Shown here piece after piece: positions 1 through 5,485 of a stretch of 5,607 nt of DNA. The DNA lies in NCBI GenBank assembly GCA_937982605.1, contig CALJLC010000545.1:1-5607 (forward strand), read 5' to 3'. The position numbers were made by a program, and so were the translations under genes. Under the pieces are notes generated by a model. The model worked only from the letters and a program-made list of their open reading frames with translations, was not told where the DNA came from and searched no databases. This DNA is from an uncultured Gemmatimonadales bacterium (GTDB taxonomy: Bacteria; Gemmatimonadota; Gemmatimonadetes; Longimicrobiales; Gaopeijiaceae). The first letter of the stretch is position 1. Every line of letters begins with the position of its first letter.

Positions 1-148
1 GCGCTTCCTGTGTGGGCTCCTCGGGCTCTTCCTGCGCCGCGAGCCGTATCGCGTCTTTCTGCGTCCGGACGAGTCCGGCGGCGACGACCCCGGAAGCAGT
101 GGCGATCCAGGCGCGGCGCGAGAGCTTGGAACGGTCTTCGCGGGACAT
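1..148 (-). CDS. N-terminus of a Tat-exported protein, function unknown (cut by the window edge)
   Basis: Only the first 49 codons are present. The protein starts MSREDRSKLSRRAWIATASG, with a twin-arginine signature (S-R-R-A-W-I, residues 10-15) followed by an uncharged hydrophobic stretch (about 14-27), then an R/K-containing hinge and L-A-A-Q (36-39). The sequence after that is acidic and Pro-rich (EEPEEP). This is the layout of a Tat signal peptide, so the product is probably exported folded, perhaps with a cofactor. The start is supported by a GAGGAG Shine-Dalgarno five bases upstream. It is transcribed divergently from the TPR gene across a 163-bp spacer. Nothing of the mature domain is visible, so no function can be given. 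A lipoprotein is unlikely because no lipobox Cys is seen. Confidence 0.8.
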   Translation of the reverse strand, partial: MSREDRSKLSRRAWIATASGVVAAGLVRTQKDAIRLAAQEEPEEPTQEA

Positions 149-153
149 CGACA

Positions 154-159
154 CTCCTC
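154..159 (-). promoter_or_regulatory. Shine-Dalgarno site of the Tat-exported protein
   Basis: GAGGAG on the minus strand lies five bases before the ATG at 148-146. It fixes that start and supports the otherwise short, edge-truncated gene. Confidence 0.7.
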
Positions 160-179
160 GAATCATGGATCCCAGTCCG

Positions 180-194
180 GCGCACAACGTGCGC
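180..194. repeat. Short inverted repeat, possible operator
   Basis: GCGCAC-AAC-GTGCGC is a perfect 6-bp inverted repeat with a three-base spacer. It lies 32 bp before the Tat-protein start and 118 bp before the TPR-protein start. The position in a divergent spacer suits an operator, but six GC-rich base pairs can occur by chance. Confidence 0.25.
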
Positions 195-214
195 TCGGGA
201 CGACCGTCGGGCCA

Positions 215-256
215 GAGGCCCGGGCGCTTCCACGGGTGGCGGCGCTCCCGGGCCTC
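215..256. repeat. Long hairpin in the divergent spacer
   Basis: The arms GAGGCCCGGG (215-224) and CCCGGGCCTC (247-256) are perfectly complementary over 10 bp. Inside them CGC (225-227) can pair with GCG (242-244) past a two-base bulge, and CCA (230-232) with TGG (237-239) around a CGGG loop. No T-run follows on either strand, so it does not look like an intrinsic terminator. It ends 55 bases before the TPR-gene ATG and could be a folded leader or a binding site shared by the two divergent genes. The structure is seen in the sequence; the role is inference. Confidence 0.4.
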
Positions 257-311
257 CGACAGATTCGGTCGAAGCCACCGCAGACGTCCCACCGAGCCAC
301 GACGCGCCGCC

Positions 312-1949
312 ATGATCCGCCGTATCTCCGCACTCCGTTGCTGTAGCACCTCCGCCCTCGCCGCGCTGGCCGTCTGCACGTCCATGGCGTGGGCGCCGGA
401 CCTCGCCGCGCAGTCCCTCGACTACCCGCCGGACTTCGACGACCCGATGCCGCTGCACCACGACGGCCGGGGGCTGGGGCCGTTCTCTCGCGCGGTGACC
501 ACGACGTCGCACGAGGCGCAGCGCTACTTCGATCAGGGCATCCAGCTCCTGTACGCCTTCGACCCCGGTGCCGCGGCCCGCTCCTTCCGCGAGGCGTGGA
601 AGCTCGACCCCGACTGCGCCATGTGCTACTTCGGCGAGGCGTGGGCGTGGGGGCCCTACCTCAACGGTCCGATGACCGCGCCGGACGCCCCGCGCGCGCA
701 CGCGGCCATCCAGAAGGCGCTCGAGCTCTCGAAGGACCACGCCTCCCCGGTGGAGCGGGCCCTGATCGAGGCGATGGCGGTCCGCTACGAGCCGGAGCAC
801 GATCCCGAGCGCCGACGCGCCCTCGACGAGCGCTGGGCGGAGGCGATCAACGAGGTCTACCGGGAGAACCCGCACGACCTGGACGCTGGCTTCCTGGCCG
901 GGGAGTCCCTGATGCTCCTGCAGCCGCGCCGCGGAAGGTGGGACCACACGAACCCCCAGGTGGCCGAGATCCACCGGGTCCTCGAGTCCGTGCTGGCTCG
1001 GGACATCACGCACCCCGGCGCGTGTCATCTCTACATCCACGCCACCGAGCCGACCGAGGTGCCCGGCAAGGCGGAGGCGTGCGCCGACCACCTGGGCAAG
1101 TCGATCCCGGGGGCGAGCCACATCCAGCACATGCCGTCACACACCTACAACCGAATCGGCCGTTGGGGCGATGCGGTTCGGGCCAACACCGACGCGTGGC
1201 ACTCGGATCTGAAGGCGGGCCACGGTGAGGGCTTCGCCATCTACCCCTCGCACAACCTGCACATGCTGCTCTTCGCCGCGTCGAACGACGGCCAGGGCGC
1301 GGTGGCCGTGCAGGCCGGCCGCAACTACGCGGACCTCATGGACGGCGCGAACTTCTACGAAGCGCTCACGCTCGTACGCTTCGGGCGCTTCGACGACGTC
1401 ATCGAGCTGCGTGATCCGCCGGAGGGCACCGTCTTCCGGGGTCTGTGGGACTTCGGCAAGGGGTACGCCTCCCTTCGGACCGGAGACGAAGGCACGGCAC
1501 GGTGGTATCTGCACCGGGTCCGCACCGCGATCGAGGAAGACCCGGACGACAGCTTCCGGGGCCACACCGCCGCGCAGCTCCTGGGCGTCGTCGGCGCGAT
1601 CCTCGAAGGCGAGATCCTGCGGGCCGACGGGCGGCTCGACGAGGCGATCGAGATCCTGCGCGCCGGTGGGGAGATCGAGGACGGGCTCCGCTACGACGAG
1701 CCCGAGCCGCTGCCCTTCTCCGTGTACCAGTGGCTCGGAGACGCGCTGCACGAGGCGGGGCGCTACGCGGAGGCGGCCGACGCGTTCCGGCACGAGCTCG
1801 TGAAGCACCCGCACAACGGCTGGTCGCTGTTCGGCCTGGAGCGGGCGCTGCGGGCGCAGGGCCTCGACGCGGAAGCCGACACGGTGCACGCCGAGTTCGT
1901 CGACGCCTGGGCCCGGTCCGACACGTACATCCGGGCGCCAATCTTCTAG
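312..1949 (+). CDS. Secreted TPR-repeat protein with a His-rich motif pair
   Basis: A 545-residue exported protein. Residues 1 to about 33 form a Sec signal peptide: two Arg, a hydrophobic stretch (about 13-28), then D-L-A-A-Q. The rest is almost all helical with TPR-like repeats. The clearest are at about 66-100 (ending F-R-E-A-W-K-L-D-P), 428-451, 470-503 (A-L-H-E-A-G-R-Y-A-E-A-A-D-A-F) and 505-536. TPR proteins are protein-binding scaffolds, so the partner is unknown. Two features go beyond an ordinary TPR: D-C-A-M-C-Y-F-G-E-A (101-110), and G-A-C-H-L-Y-I-H-A-T-E (236-246) followed by H-I-Q-H-M-P-S-H (270-277). From memory these recur in a family of large secreted TPR proteins of unassigned function. 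The start at 312 is chosen for its signal peptide. The frame stays open upstream to position 12, but that part is antisense to the Tat gene, Arg-rich and not leader-like. No Shine-Dalgarno is visible. Function unknown. Confidence 0.88.
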   Translation: MIRRISALRCCSTSALAALAVCTSMAWAPDLAAQSLDYPPDFDDPMPLHHDGRGLGPFSRAVTTTSHEAQRYFDQGIQLLYAFDPGAAARSFREAWKLDPDCAMCYFGEAWAWGPYLNGPMTAPDAPRAHAAIQKALELSKDHASPVERALIEAMAVRYEPEHDPERRRALDERWAEAINEVYRENPHDLDAGFLAGESLMLLQPRRGRWDHTNPQVAEIHRVLESVLARDITHPGACHLYIHATEPTEVPGKAEACADHLGKSIPGASHIQHMPSHTYNRIGRWGDAVRANTDAWHSDLKAGHGEGFAIYPSHNLHMLLFAASNDGQGAVAVQAGRNYADLMDGANFYEALTLVRFGRFDDVIELRDPPEGTVFRGLWDFGKGYASLRTGDEGTARWYLHRVRTAIEEDPDDSFRGHTAAQLLGVVGAILEGEILRADGRLDEAIEILRAGGEIEDGLRYDEPEPLPFSVYQWLGDALHEAGRYAEAADAFRHELVKHPHNGWSLFGLERALRAQGLDAEADTVHAEFVDAWARSDTYIRAPIF

Positions 1950-1957
1950 CGGCGCCT

Positions 1958-1990
1958 CGGGAGTCGTCCTAGCCGGTCGAGACGATCCCG
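1958..1990 (+). terminator. Weak terminator-like stem-loop between convergent genes
   Basis: CGGGAGTCGTC (1958-1968) pairs with GACGATCCCG (1981-1990), ten pairs with one bulged G, around a 12-base loop. It begins nine bases after the TPR-gene stop and overlaps the 3' end of the convergent membrane-protein gene. The following bases (GGCTTCTTCG) are only mildly T-rich, so it may slow transcription but is not a textbook intrinsic terminator. Confidence 0.3.
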
Positions 1991-2469
1991 GGCTTCTTCG
2001 TCACCCTGGCCGCGGCCGACGCCATCCTCTTCGCCGTCTTCGAGAAGCCGTGGCCGAGGAGGACGAAGACCACCGTGGCCACGGAGTACTTCACCTCCTG
2101 GAGGACTCCACCGACCAGCACGCCGGAGCGAGCCTCGGGCGCCCGCAGGTCTCTCATGGCGAGGACGTCGAGCCCGAACACGCCGATGATGCCGAGCAGG
2201 ATGACGGCGCACACCATGAAGACGACGCCGACCGCGCGGACGACGCGCGCGTCGTCCTGCCAGATGGCGGTGCCCGCGATGAAGAGGAGCCCCAGCGTCG
2301 GAGTCGGCAAGCACCCGGCCGCGCGGCAGAGGCGCCCGTAGCGCCACGCCAGCTCCGTCCATCGCATCGGCCACACGGTCGAGAAGAGGTCGATCGACGC
2401 GTGCAGCATGAGCGCGAGGCCGAAGAGGTACAGGCCCCGGGCCACCCAGGGGGAGAGTTCGTCGCGCAT
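1969..2469 (-). CDS. Four-helix integral membrane protein, function unknown
   Basis: A 166-residue protein with four predicted membrane segments at about 9-26, 53-70, 77-100 and 126-142. A basic tail follows (K-T-A-K-R-M, then R-V-T-K-K), which suggests a cytoplasmic C-terminus. There is no cleaved signal peptide. Polar residues near membrane segments include H23 and D27 (M-L-H-A-S-I-D), and E125 and K127 at the start of the last helix. I recognise no family. It converges on the TPR gene, with 19 bp between the stops. Upstream, on the same strand, the PEP-CTERM gene ends in a terminator candidate, so this gene probably has its own promoter within 2470-2540; I could not pick one out. No clear Shine-Dalgarno precedes the ATG. 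The reading frame and hydrophobicity pattern make the gene likely real. Confidence 0.75.
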   Translation of the reverse strand: MRDELSPWVARGLYLFGLALMLHASIDLFSTVWPMRWTELAWRYGRLCRAAGCLPTPTLGLLFIAGTAIWQDDARVVRAVGVVFMVCAVILLGIIGVFGLDVLAMRDLRAPEARSGVLVGGVLQEVKYSVATVVFVLLGHGFSKTAKRMASAAARVTKKPGIVSTG

Positions 2470-2540
2470 GGCGGTCGGGCGGAGGTGGACGGTGGTCCGG
2501 CAATCGGCGGACGACGTCGGGCGGGTCCTATCTAGCGGCT

Positions 2541-2577
2541 AACGAAACGGGGCGCGAGCCCTTCGGCCCGCGCCCCG
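2541..2577 (-). terminator. Intrinsic terminator after the PEP-CTERM gene
   Basis: On the minus strand the arm 2577-2569 pairs perfectly with 2556-2548 (9 bp, nearly all G-C). It is extended by a G-U pair (2568/2557) and three more pairs (2567-2565 with 2560-2558), closing on a GAAG tetraloop (2564-2561). This makes a 13-pair stem. The bases after it on the minus strand read TTTCGTTA. The stem begins 21 bases past the PEP-CTERM stop. The T-run is imperfect, but position, strand and stem strength agree. Confidence 0.65.
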
Positions 2578-2598
2578 GATCGACCTGCTCGGGAGGGG

Positions 2599-3333
2599 TC
2601 AGACGCTCTCGAGCGCCCGCCGCCGCGTCACGAAGACGAGGAAGAGCAGCCCCGTGGCCAGCAGCATCATCGAGCCCGGCTCGGGTACCGACGTCGCCTC
2701 GGCGCGGATCAGGAACTCCTGGCCCGTCTTGTCGTAGCTCGCGTTCGCGTAGCCGGCCTCGGCCAGCTCGACGCTCGACAGGACGTACCAGCCCGAGCCG
2801 TCGAAGTCGCCGGGCAGATCGTTGAGCGCGAGGCTGAAGAAGTAGTCGGCCCGCGCGTCCACCGCGGCGTTGTTCGTCGCGTCCGTGCCGCTCGTGGTCC
2901 GCCAGATGGCCGCGTGCAGCGCCGACCACTGGAACTGGCGGTCGGCCGCGCCGGCGTAGGTGTCGAAGAGCGAGGAGAGATAGGCCGCCCGGAGATAGAC
3001 GCCCTGTTCGTCGAACCGCGTCGTCGACAGGGTGCCGACGTCACCGCCGAGGCCGTACACGTTCACGGCGCCGTCGCTGTTCGACGCGTAGTGCAGATAG
3101 TCCACGCAGTACAGCGCGAAATTGTCGGAAACGGCGCCGCCGCCGTACTCGAAGCGGCCCTGGTACGGCCCGACGTAGACCCTCGGAGACAGCCCGGTCG
3201 AAGCGACGGCCGAGGACGCGTTGAGGTAGTTCAGGTACTCCGTAGCGTTCGGCTGCGGGGCGAGCTGGGCCTCCGCCGCGATCGGAGCGAGGCCGCCGGC
3301 GAGCGTCGCCAGGGCGAGTCGGCTCCGCTGCAT
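2599..3333 (-). CDS. PEP-CTERM sorting-signal surface protein with a thioester-domain-like core
   Basis: A 244-residue exported protein. Residues 1-22 are a Sec signal peptide (MQRSRLALATLAGG, cleavage likely at A-E-A|Q, 22/23). The C-terminus is a canonical PEP-CTERM signal: V-P-E-P-G (216-220), a hydrophobic helix (about 221-235) and R-R-R (237-239). Such signals are cut by an exosortase, and the proteins are linked to exopolysaccharide-producing, biofilm- or floc-forming bacteria. The body has one cysteine, in N-F-A-L-Y-C-V-D-Y (71-79), and a later S-A-L-H-A-A-I-W (137-144). These resemble the Cys and Gln motifs of bacterial thioester domains, except that His140 sits where Gln would be expected. 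The start at 3333 is chosen for its signal peptide and an AAAGG 11 bases upstream; a longer frame from 3396 would read the C-tract as polyproline. Upstream lies a sigma-54-type promoter, downstream a terminator, so it is probably a single-gene unit. No exosortase is in the window. Confidence 0.9.
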   Translation of the reverse strand: MQRSRLALATLAGGLAPIAAEAQLAPQPNATEYLNYLNASSAVASTGLSPRVYVGPYQGRFEYGGGAVSDNFALYCVDYLHYASNSDGAVNVYGLGGDVGTLSTTRFDEQGVYLRAAYLSSLFDTYAGAADRQFQWSALHAAIWRTTSGTDATNNAAVDARADYFFSLALNDLPGDFDGSGWYVLSSVELAEAGYANASYDKTGQEFLIRAEATSVPEPGSMMLLATGLLFLVFVTRRRALESV

Positions 3334-3359
3334 CGAGGGAGCTACCTTTGTCGAACGCA

Positions 3360-3369
3360 GGGGGGGGGG
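3360..3369 (-). repeat. Ten-base C homopolymer in the PEP-CTERM 5' leader
   Basis: Ten G in a row on the plus strand are C10 in the transcript of the PEP-CTERM gene. The tract lies 26 bases before the ATG, between the predicted sigma-54 start of transcription (about 3381) and the AAAGG ribosome site. It is the longest homopolymer I see in the window. Runs of this length slip in replication and are also miscounted in sequencing. Being outside the coding region, a length change would alter leader spacing or structure, not the frame. Confidence 0.7.
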
Positions 3370-3391
3370 TGCCGGGACGGGACCCGGAGGA

Positions 3392-3407
3392 TGCAACCGG
3401 CATACCA
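3392..3407 (-). promoter_or_regulatory. Sigma-54 (-24/-12) promoter candidate of the PEP-CTERM gene
   Basis: The minus strand reads TGGTATGCCGGTTGCA (3407 to 3392). Against the RpoN consensus TGGCACG-N4-TTGCA it has the invariant GG and GC with the required ten bases between them, a complete TTGCA, and two mismatches in the -24 half. The predicted transcription start is near 3381, giving a leader of about 48 bases to the ATG at 3333. RpoN with the PrsK/PrsR two-component pair is known to drive PEP-CTERM genes in some bacteria such as Zoogloea, so the placement makes biological sense. It is a motif match by eye, with no activator site identified. Confidence 0.55.
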
Positions 3408-3481
3408 GCGGACGCGCGGACCCGGAGACGCGGACACACGACCGGGGCCACGACCACCATCGACTTGCCCCACAACGATTT

Positions 3482-3532
3482 ACGGGATCTCGACCGGAGA
3501 GTCGGGAGCGCCTCGGAACGCGGTGATCCCGT
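3482..3532. repeat. Inverted repeat with 8-bp perfect arms
   Basis: ACGGGATC (3482-3489) and GATCCCGT (3525-3532) are perfectly complementary. On the minus strand ACCG just inside one arm can pair with CGGT inside the other, past a three-base bulge, giving about 12 pairs in all. No T-run follows. It lies about 75-125 bp upstream of the sigma-54 site, a distance compatible with an activator-binding site, but a role is not shown. Confidence 0.3.
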
Positions 3533-3670
3533 TCCCGGACGGCCGCCGCTGTTGCACGCCCACCACACGAAATCGGGAGGTCGGCGCCACACGACGCTCC
3601 TCGGTCCCCAGCGCAAGGGTTTTCTTCGTCCGGGCCCTTCCCTTCTGGCCCGCGACGCCCTCACCGGCGG

Positions 3671-3696
3671 CGGAGCGGGAGCGGGGCTCCGCTCCG
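3671..3696 (-). terminator. Stem-loop just after the amidohydrolase stop
   Basis: The plus strand arms 3671-3682 (CGGAGCGGGAGC) and 3686-3696 (GCTCCGCTCCG) form 11 pairs with one bulged base and a three-base loop. The stem begins four bases past the TGA at 3703-3701. No T-run follows on the minus strand, so it may protect the 3' end or act only as a weak or Rho-assisted stop. Confidence 0.35.
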
Positions 3697-3700
3697 AGGT

Positions 3701-5203
3701 TCAGCGTCCGAGCCGCTCGTTGCCCTTCCACCAGCCGGCTTCGGACGCGGTCACGGGTCCGAGCCTGCCACGGACGGAGTCGAGCAGCGCCTCCGGATCG
3801 AAGACCCGGCCCGACCGGATCACGACGTGCCCGGCGCGCGTGTGGGTGATGTCGACGAGGGGATCGCCGCGCACGACGTACAGGTCGGCGTACCGACCCG
3901 GCTCGATCGTGCCCAGCCGCTCGCCCACGCCGATCGCGCGGGCGGCATTGATCGTGCCGGCACGCAGCGCCACGTGCGCAGGGATCCCGGCGAGCACCAT
4001 GGCGTGGAGCTCCCGGTGCGCCCCGAAGCCGCTGAAGAACTCGCCCCAGCTCGGGTGGTCGGTGCCGAGCGTGAGCCGGTCCCCGCCGCCGGCGTCGACG
4101 AACGCCTTCACCGTCCGGCGCTTCACGTAGTAGATGCGCTCGAACTGGTCGAGCGGCGTCCGCGGAAGGCGCGCCTCCACGACGGAGCGGGCGTACGGCG
4201 TGAGGAAGGACATCTCGTCGATCCAGTCGTCGAAGACCGCCGGCTCCCGGTCCGCGAAGTAGCCGTACGCCGTCAGCGTGGCGTCGAAGTACGCGCCCCG
4301 GTCCACGAAGAGTCGTGCCTGCCGGCGGATCTTACCGGCAGTGGCCGGATCGTCGAGGCCGAGCGCCTCGAGCGAGGCGTAGGCCGACCGGGACGCCGGG
4401 AGGGCGTCGCCGCCGAGGAAATGCTCGACGCGATCGATCCCCATCAGGATCGCGTCCCGGGGGTTCACCGACCGTCCGAACCCCGAGTCGAGGTGGCCCG
4501 TCACGGTGATCCCGTGCTCGTGCGCCACGGCGATCAGGGCGGCGAGCTGCTCGGGGCGGATACCCTTGGCCTTGAAGCCCCGGACCCCCTCCAGCGCCCA
4601 GAACGTCGCCTCGCGTCGAACGGAGTCGGGCGTCATCGCCTCGGCATCCCACGCCGGGCGCGCCGAGCCCCAGTACGGGCCGGACCAGAGGATGCGTGGC
4701 CCCGGGATCTCGCCGGACGCCACCCGCTCCCGGCCCCGGCGTGCTTCGGCGGGGTCGACCTCGCCCGCCGGGAAGGTCGACGTCACGCCGTTGGCCAGGA
4801 AGAGGACCGGATTGACGGAGTACTCGTCGACGCGCCCCTCGCCGTAGAGATCCACCGCGTAGTGCGCGTGCAGGTCGAAGAGGCCCGGCATCACGAAGTG
4901 CTCGTCGGAGAGGCGGAGGACCCGACCGCCGTCCACCGTGGCGTGCCGTCCGGCAGCGGAGTCTTCCAGCCCCTCCCGCGCGGACGCCGGGAGCTCGATC
5001 GGGCCGACCGCCAGGATCGTGCCGTTGCGGACGTGGATCCCCGGGTTGGGCCGCGCCGTCGGGCCGGTTCCATCCCAGAGCCGCCCCCCGACGACCACCA
5101 GGTCGCCCGCGCGCGCGCCGGACTCCTGTGCGGCAGCCGGAACACCGGATACCAGCCAGACGCCCAGGGCGAGCCGGCCGAGGCTGGAACGGAGAGAGCT
5201 CAT
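3701..5203 (-). CDS. Secreted metal-dependent amidohydrolase, imidazolonepropionase-like
   Basis: A 500-residue protein of the amidohydrolase superfamily (imidazolonepropionase-like, COG1228 type). Residues 1 to about 25 are a Sec signal peptide (hydrophobic 9-20, then V-P-A-A-A|Q), so it acts in the periplasm or outside. A small beta-sandwich part begins at about 33 (D-L-V-V-V-G-G-R-L-W-D-G-T-G). The TIM barrel has the full ligand set: H112 and H114 in M-P-G-L-F-D-L-H-A-H, the probable carboxylated Lys211 (G-F-K-A-K-G), H237 (T-G-H-L-D), H261 (V-E-H-F) and D382 (L-G-T-D-H). The C-terminal part (about 415-470, with A-D-L-Y-V-V-R-G-D-P) returns to the beta-sandwich. The family hydrolyses amide or related bonds, including some dipeptides; the substrate cannot be read from sequence. 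The start at 5203 is chosen for its signal peptide. The frame is open further upstream, but that part is antisense to the FmdB-like gene. It diverges from that gene across 39 bp. No strong Shine-Dalgarno is visible. Confidence 0.92.
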   Translation of the reverse strand: MSSLRSSLGRLALGVWLVSGVPAAAQESGARAGDLVVVGGRLWDGTGPTARPNPGIHVRNGTILAVGPIELPASAREGLEDSAAGRHATVDGGRVLRLSDEHFVMPGLFDLHAHYAVDLYGEGRVDEYSVNPVLFLANGVTSTFPAGEVDPAEARRGRERVASGEIPGPRILWSGPYWGSARPAWDAEAMTPDSVRREATFWALEGVRGFKAKGIRPEQLAALIAVAHEHGITVTGHLDSGFGRSVNPRDAILMGIDRVEHFLGGDALPASRSAYASLEALGLDDPATAGKIRRQARLFVDRGAYFDATLTAYGYFADREPAVFDDWIDEMSFLTPYARSVVEARLPRTPLDQFERIYYVKRRTVKAFVDAGGGDRLTLGTDHPSWGEFFSGFGAHRELHAMVLAGIPAHVALRAGTINAARAIGVGERLGTIEPGRYADLYVVRGDPLVDITHTRAGHVVIRSGRVFDPEALLDSVRGRLGPVTASEAGWWKGNERLGR

Positions 5204-5242
5204 CGCGCTAACATTCCGGGCACGAGACAGGAGGACAAGGCG
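5204..5242. promoter_or_regulatory. Very short divergent spacer with a possible plus-strand -10 box
   Basis: Only 39 bp separate the two divergent starts. TAACAT (5209-5214) is a possible -10 box for the plus-strand gene, with a weak TGGAAC (5185-5190) 18 bases upstream inside the amidohydrolase gene. The promoter of the amidohydrolase must either lie inside the FmdB-like gene or give a nearly leaderless message. These are matches by eye only. Confidence 0.3.
5229..5234 (+). promoter_or_regulatory. Shine-Dalgarno site of the FmdB-like gene
   Basis: A perfect AGGAGG lies eight bases before the ATG at 5243. It decides this start against the much longer open frame that runs back to 3827 antisense to the amidohydrolase. 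Confidence 0.85.
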
Positions 5243-5485
5243 ATGCCGTACTACGAATACCACTGCGCTTCCAACGGGCGGACGCTCGAGGTCCGCCACG
5301 GGATGGCCGAACGCCTGACGACGTGGGCGGAGGTCTCGCGAGCGGCCGGCCTCGACGCCGACGACACGCCGCCGGATGCGCCCGTCGAGCGACTGCTCAG
5401 CGCCCCGGTCCCGCTGACCGCGTCCGGCTCGGATGCGGACGTGCAGGGCTGCGGCGCCGGCTGCGCCTGCGCGCCTCACCACTGA
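5243..5485 (+). CDS. FmdB-like small protein with a degenerate zinc ribbon
   Basis: An 80-residue protein beginning MPYYEYHCASNGRTLEV. The M-P-x-Y-E-Y-x-C start is the hallmark of FmdB-family putative regulatory or zinc-ribbon proteins. Where the standard family has C-x-x-C-G, this one has C8-A-S-N11-G12, so the second ligand of the first knuckle is Asn. A variant family with A-N-G or S-N-G here exists as far as I recall, so this may be a lineage feature and not decay. The C-terminus carries a separate cluster, G-C-G-A-G-C-A-C (three Cys at 70, 74 and 76), followed by A-P-H-H, which could bind a metal. No signal peptide, so cytoplasmic. It has an excellent ribosome site and its stop overlaps the apparent start of the next gene, suggesting an operon. 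The family's molecular role is not settled. Confidence 0.82.
   Translation: MPYYEYHCASNGRTLEVRHGMAERLTTWAEVSRAAGLDADDTPPDAPVERLLSAPVPLTASGSDADVQGCGAGCACAPHH

Larger units (their letters stand above)
3408..3700. other. Gene-free stretch upstream of the PEP-CTERM gene
   Basis: I find no convincing gene, tRNA or known RNA motif here. The open frames crossing it lack a leader, a ribosome site or protein-like composition. Just upstream of the sigma-54 site GCGGAC occurs three times on the plus strand (3408-3413, 3416-3421, 3430-3435). An enhancer-binding activator would be expected in this zone, but the spacing is irregular and the repeats are short. Two inverted repeats are listed separately (3482-3532 and 3671-3696). 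Confidence 0.5.

Noticed and set aside
12..311. N-terminal extension of the TPR reading frame by 100 codons
   Set aside because: It runs antisense to the Tat-protein gene, is Arg/Ser-rich without protein-like pattern, and would bury a clear signal peptide that starts at 312.
1137..1889. Minus-strand 250-codon frame
   Set aside because: A mirror of TPR-gene codon bias in GC-rich DNA; no leader, ribosome site or recognisable motif.
2050..2535. Plus-strand 161-codon frame rich in Asp, Glu, His and Arg
   Set aside because: Antisense to the membrane-protein gene, whose hydrophobic pattern is the natural one; the acidic and basic composition is the usual complement of a hydrophobic coding strand.
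3360..3369. G-quadruplex from the ten-G run
   Set aside because: One G10 run without three further close G-runs on that strand does not make a standard intramolecular quadruplex.
3334..3396. Longer PEP-CTERM protein starting at 3396
   Set aside because: It would place a proline-rich stretch read through the C-tract in front of a good signal peptide, and would begin upstream of the predicted transcription start.
3480..3731. Minus-strand 83-codon frame in the spacer before the PEP-CTERM gene
   Set aside because: It overlaps the amidohydrolase 3' end, has no ribosome site and has no domain-like sequence.
3827..5242. Long plus-strand frame upstream of the FmdB-like gene
   Set aside because: It is antisense to the amidohydrolase, whose active-site motifs are complete; the perfect AGGAGG marks the true start at 5243.
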